Below, in pieces: positions 6,016 to 7,521 of a stretch of 7,521 bases of DNA. A model generated the notes under the pieces. It was not told the origin of the DNA and did no database searches. It worked only from the letters and a program-made list of their open reading frames with translations. The position numbers were made by a program, and so were the translations under genes. Positions within the stretch are counted from its first letter, which is position 1. Every line of letters begins with the position of its first letter. This DNA comes from Fimbriimonadales bacterium (GTDB taxonomy: Bacteria > Armatimonadota > Fimbriimonadia > Fimbriimonadales > GBS-DC). Location: assembly GCA_026416655.1 (NCBI GenBank), contig JAOAES010000028.1, forward strand, positions 1 through 7,521, given 5' to 3'.

Positions 6016-6762
6016 TTATGAGACGCTGGCGAACGCCTCGTCGGGGATGTCGAAGTTCGCGTAGGTGTGCTGCACATCGTCGTGGTCTTCAAGGGCTTCG
6101 AGCAGGCGCATCAGTTTCTGCGCCGTCTCGCCCTCGACGCGCACGGTGGTGGTCGGCGTGAGTTCGAGCTGCGCCTCGGCGACGGGCAGTCCCCGCTCCT
6201 GCAACGCCTCGCGCACCCGGTGAAAATCCTCTACCGCCGTGATGACGCGGAAGAACTCTTCTTCTTGCGATACATCCTCCGCGCCCGCCTCCAGCGCGAT
6301 TTCGAGCAGCTCTTCCTCGCTGATGGCTTCCGCAGGGATGGTAATCACACCTTGACGCTGGAACTGCCACGCAACGCTGCCCGACTCGCCCAGGTTGCCC
6401 CCATGCTTGGAGAACAGGTGGCGCAGCTCAGCGACCGTGCGGTTGCGATTGTCGGTCATGCACTCCACCATAATCGCCACGCCGCCCGGTCCGTAGCCTT
6501 CGTAAGTGACCTCCTCATAGTTTGCGCCTTCCAGCTCGCCCGTGCCCTTCTGGATGGCGCGTTTGATGTTGTCGGCGGGCATGTGGTTCTCGCGGGCTTT
6601 CTCTATAGCGAGGCGCAGGCGTGGGTTCGCGTCAGGGTTGCCCCCGCCCTGCTTCGCCGCCACCGTAATCTCGCGCGCGAGCTTGGTGAACAACTTACTG
6701 CGCAGCGCGTCCTGCTTGCCCTTGCGAATACGGATGTTGTGCCACTTGGAATGTCCAGCCAT
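6016..6762 (-). CDS. yebC: YebC/PmpR family protein (TACO1-like)
   Basis: The product is 248 aa, the standard length. It begins with the family signature MAGHSKWHNIRIRKGKQDA, followed by KLFTKLAREITVAAKQGG and N-P-x-L-R-L-A-I-E-K-A. It continues with MPADNIKRAIQKGTGE, YEGYGPGGVAIMVEC, TDNRNRTVAELRHLFSKHGG and GSVAWQFQRQG, and ends in the typical acidic C-terminus. Long described as a transcriptional regulator (PmpR), the family has more recently been tied to translation: human TACO1 and bacterial relatives act on the ribosome, including at proline-rich stretches. It acts in the cytosol. GGAGGT at 6770-6775 stands 7 nt before the ATG. In many bacteria yebC neighbours the ruvABC genes; here it is followed by a rhomboid gene and divergent from a thioesterase gene. 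Confidence 0.97.
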   Translation of the reverse strand: MAGHSKWHNIRIRKGKQDALRSKLFTKLAREITVAAKQGGGNPDANPRLRLAIEKARENHMPADNIKRAIQKGTGELEGANYEEVTYEGYGPGGVAIMVECMTDNRNRTVAELRHLFSKHGGNLGESGSVAWQFQRQGVITIPAEAISEEELLEIALEAGAEDVSQEEEFFRVITAVEDFHRVREALQERGLPVAEAQLELTPTTTVRVEGETAQKLMRLLEALEDHDDVQHTYANFDIPDEAFASVS

Positions 6763-6769
6763 CGACGAT

Positions 6770-6775
6770 ACCTCC
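6770..6775 (-). promoter_or_regulatory. Shine-Dalgarno of yebC
   Basis: GGAGGT on the minus strand, 7 nt before the yebC ATG, gives near-ideal spacing and confirms the start. The rest of the 88-nt divergent gap (6763-6850) holds no promoter I can defend. TATCCT on the minus strand (about 6785-6790) is a weak -10 candidate with no matching -35. Confidence 0.75.
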
Positions 6776-6850
6776 AGCGGTTAAGGATACCCGACGACGT
6801 TTCCGCGTCTCAGAGCAGGAAAACCGCGCCCGTGGAAGAATCAACATCCC

Positions 6851-7324
6851 GTGAACTCGACGAAGAGCCTGCAGGAGACCTACGCGCCGAACAGCATCTG
6901 CTACGGCTGTGGACCTGCCAACCCGCAGGGGCTGCGCATTCGCAGTTTTGTCGGGGAGAACGGCGAGCTGGTGGCGGAATGGCAGCCACAGCCTCATCAC
7001 CAGGCGTTTCCGGGCGTATTGAACGGCGGAATTATCGGAACCCTGCTGGACTGCCACTGCAACTGGGCGGCTGCGTACCATCTGATGACGACGCAGGGAT
7101 TGGATCGTATCCCCGCCACCGTCACTGCCGAGTACACTATCAAAATGCTCCGTCCCACGCCGGCGGATGCCCCCCTGCAGTTGCGTGCTCGACCGGTGGA
7201 GGCGCAGGGCAGTAAAGTGATTGTGGAAGGCGAACTCATTGCAAACGGCGAGGTATGCGCCACTTGCCGCGGCGTGTTTGTGGCAGTAAAACCGGGACAT
7301 CCCGCGTATCACCGATGGGAGTAG
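6851..7324 (+). CDS. PaaI-like hotdog-fold thioesterase
   Basis: Proteins of this fold hydrolyse acyl-CoA thioesters in the cytosol; the substrate here is unknown. The product is 157 aa, typical for a single hotdog domain. The N-terminus holds the CYGCGPANPQGLRI motif (17-30), found in a subgroup of the family. The core segment FPGVLNGGIIGTLLDCHCNW (53-72) contains the hotdog helix, with G59-G60 and Asp67 in the position of the usual acidic catalytic residue. The C-terminal strands include ATVTAEYTIKMLRPTP and a VEGELIANGEVCATCRGVFVAV ending. The common His of the HGG motif is Asn58 here. The start is GTG at 6851: the frame has no ATG or TTG between it and the upstream TAA at 6782-6784, and GGAAG at 6834-6838 is a distant, weak Shine-Dalgarno. 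It is divergent from yebC, and a repeat array begins 3 nt after its stop. Confidence 0.9.
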   Translation: MNSTKSLQETYAPNSICYGCGPANPQGLRIRSFVGENGELVAEWQPQPHHQAFPGVLNGGIIGTLLDCHCNWAAAYHLMTTQGLDRIPATVTAEYTIKMLRPTPADAPLQLRARPVEAQGSKVIVEGELIANGEVCATCRGVFVAVKPGHPAYHRWE

Positions 7325-7330
7325 CCCGTA

Positions 7331-7359
7331 GCACGGGCGTCCTCGCCCGTGCGCATTTT
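7331..7359 (+). terminator. Hairpin A of repeat unit 1, possible terminator of the thioesterase gene
   Basis: A perfect 9-bp GC-rich stem (7331-7339 with 7344-7352) begins 7 nt after the thioesterase stop and is followed by GCATTTT. The T-run is only four long and sits 3 nt off the stem, so this would be a weak intrinsic terminator at best. It is equally well explained as the first element of the tandem repeat. Confidence 0.35.
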
Positions 7360-7380
7360 GCTTGAGCGGGACGCTCAAGC
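7360..7380. repeat. Hairpin B of repeat unit 1
   Basis: Arms 7360-7368 and 7372-7380 are perfect complements around the loop GGA. Identical copies lie at 7421-7441 and 7482-7502. This hairpin is unchanged in all three units, whereas hairpin A varies. It is palindromic, so it would form from either transcript or as a cruciform. Confidence 0.85.
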
Positions 7381-7521
7381 CACGCCCTGTGGCACGGGCG
7401 TCCCCGCCCGTGCGCATTTTGCTTGAGCGGGACGCTCAAGCCACGCCCTGTGGCACGGGCGTCCCCGCCCATGCATGTTTTGCTTGAGCGGGACGCTCAA
7501 GCCACGCCCTGTGGCACGGGC

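Larger units (their letters stand above)
7328..7521. repeat. 61-bp tandem repeat with two hairpins per unit, runs off the window
   Basis: Units start at 7328, 7389 and 7450, with a fourth begun at 7511, giving an exact 61-nt period and three full copies plus 11 nt. Units 1 and 2 differ at two positions; units 2 and 3 differ at four, all within 7471-7478. Each unit contains hairpin A (arms GCACGGGCG and CGCCCGTGC, 4-nt loop), a GCATTTT linker, hairpin B (arms GCTTGAGCG and CGCTCAAGC, 3-nt loop) and a CACGCCCT spacer. No gene is supported inside it; open frames here are by-products of the repeat. It resembles REP-type intergenic palindromes, but a family assignment is not possible from the window. 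Confidence 0.95.

Noticed and set aside
5300..6064. 254-codon plus-strand frame opposite the rhomboid gene
   Set aside because: Its product is Arg/Gln/Pro-rich without any domain, and the opposite strand encodes a complete rhomboid with all catalytic residues. Long antisense frames are common in GC-rich DNA.
6067..7215. 382-codon plus-strand frame opposite yebC and running into the thioesterase gene
   Set aside because: It is antisense to a textbook YebC and out of frame with a clear thioesterase; the translation has no recognisable fold.
6695..7472. Minus-strand frames with internally repeated protein segments at the window end
   Set aside because: They are translations of the hairpin repeat and of the antisense of the thioesterase gene.
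7328..7521. CRISPR array
   Set aside because: The whole 61-nt unit repeats with no variable spacers between conserved repeats, and no cas gene is present.

Overview
The window is a GC-rich bacterial chromosomal segment, densely packed and without phage, plasmid or rRNA/tRNA genes. The gene set (GT5 glycogen synthase, a FliA/WhiG-type sigma factor, a YggT-DivIVA pair, a rhomboid protease with TPRs, YebC, a hotdog thioesterase) and the hairpin-rich intergenic repeats suggest a Terrabacteria-type lineage. Armatimonadota is my best guess, with Chloroflexota or a relative also possible. This placement is inference from gene content and overall look, not from a marker gene.

Layout. (1) Plus strand, 1-3337: the last codons of an upstream gene, a 200-residue protein of unknown function, glgA, an 89-residue two-helix membrane protein and a sigma-28-type factor. 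Spacings are short (54, 10, 52 and 29 nt) and the glgA Shine-Dalgarno overlaps the stop of the gene before it, so these probably form one operon. (2) Minus strand, 6762-3343: yebC, then a rhomboid-TPR membrane protease 17 nt later; after a 96-nt gap come an exported or membrane-anchored TPR protein, yggT and divIVA, the last two overlapping in ATGA. The sigma gene and divIVA meet tail to tail only 5 nt apart. (3) Plus strand, 6851-7324: a PaaI-like thioesterase starting at GTG, divergent from yebC. (4) 7328-7521: a 61-bp tandem repeat, three full units plus 11 nt, running off the window end. Each unit carries two strong 9-bp-stem hairpins.

How the genes work together. glgA stores carbon as glycogen from ADP-glucose. 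The sigma factor is of the class that usually drives flagellar or differentiation regulons; no flagellar gene is present here, so its link to glycogen synthesis is positional only. YggT and DivIVA belong to the cell-division and polar-growth neighbourhood known from Gram-positives and relatives. YebC acts at the level of gene expression and the rhomboid in membrane proteolysis.

The best candidates for something undescribed are the double-hairpin tandem repeat, whose two hairpin tips are nearly reverse complements of each other, and the unknown small membrane protein directly ahead of the sigma factor. I saw no evidence of a defence system, CRISPR array or transposase.
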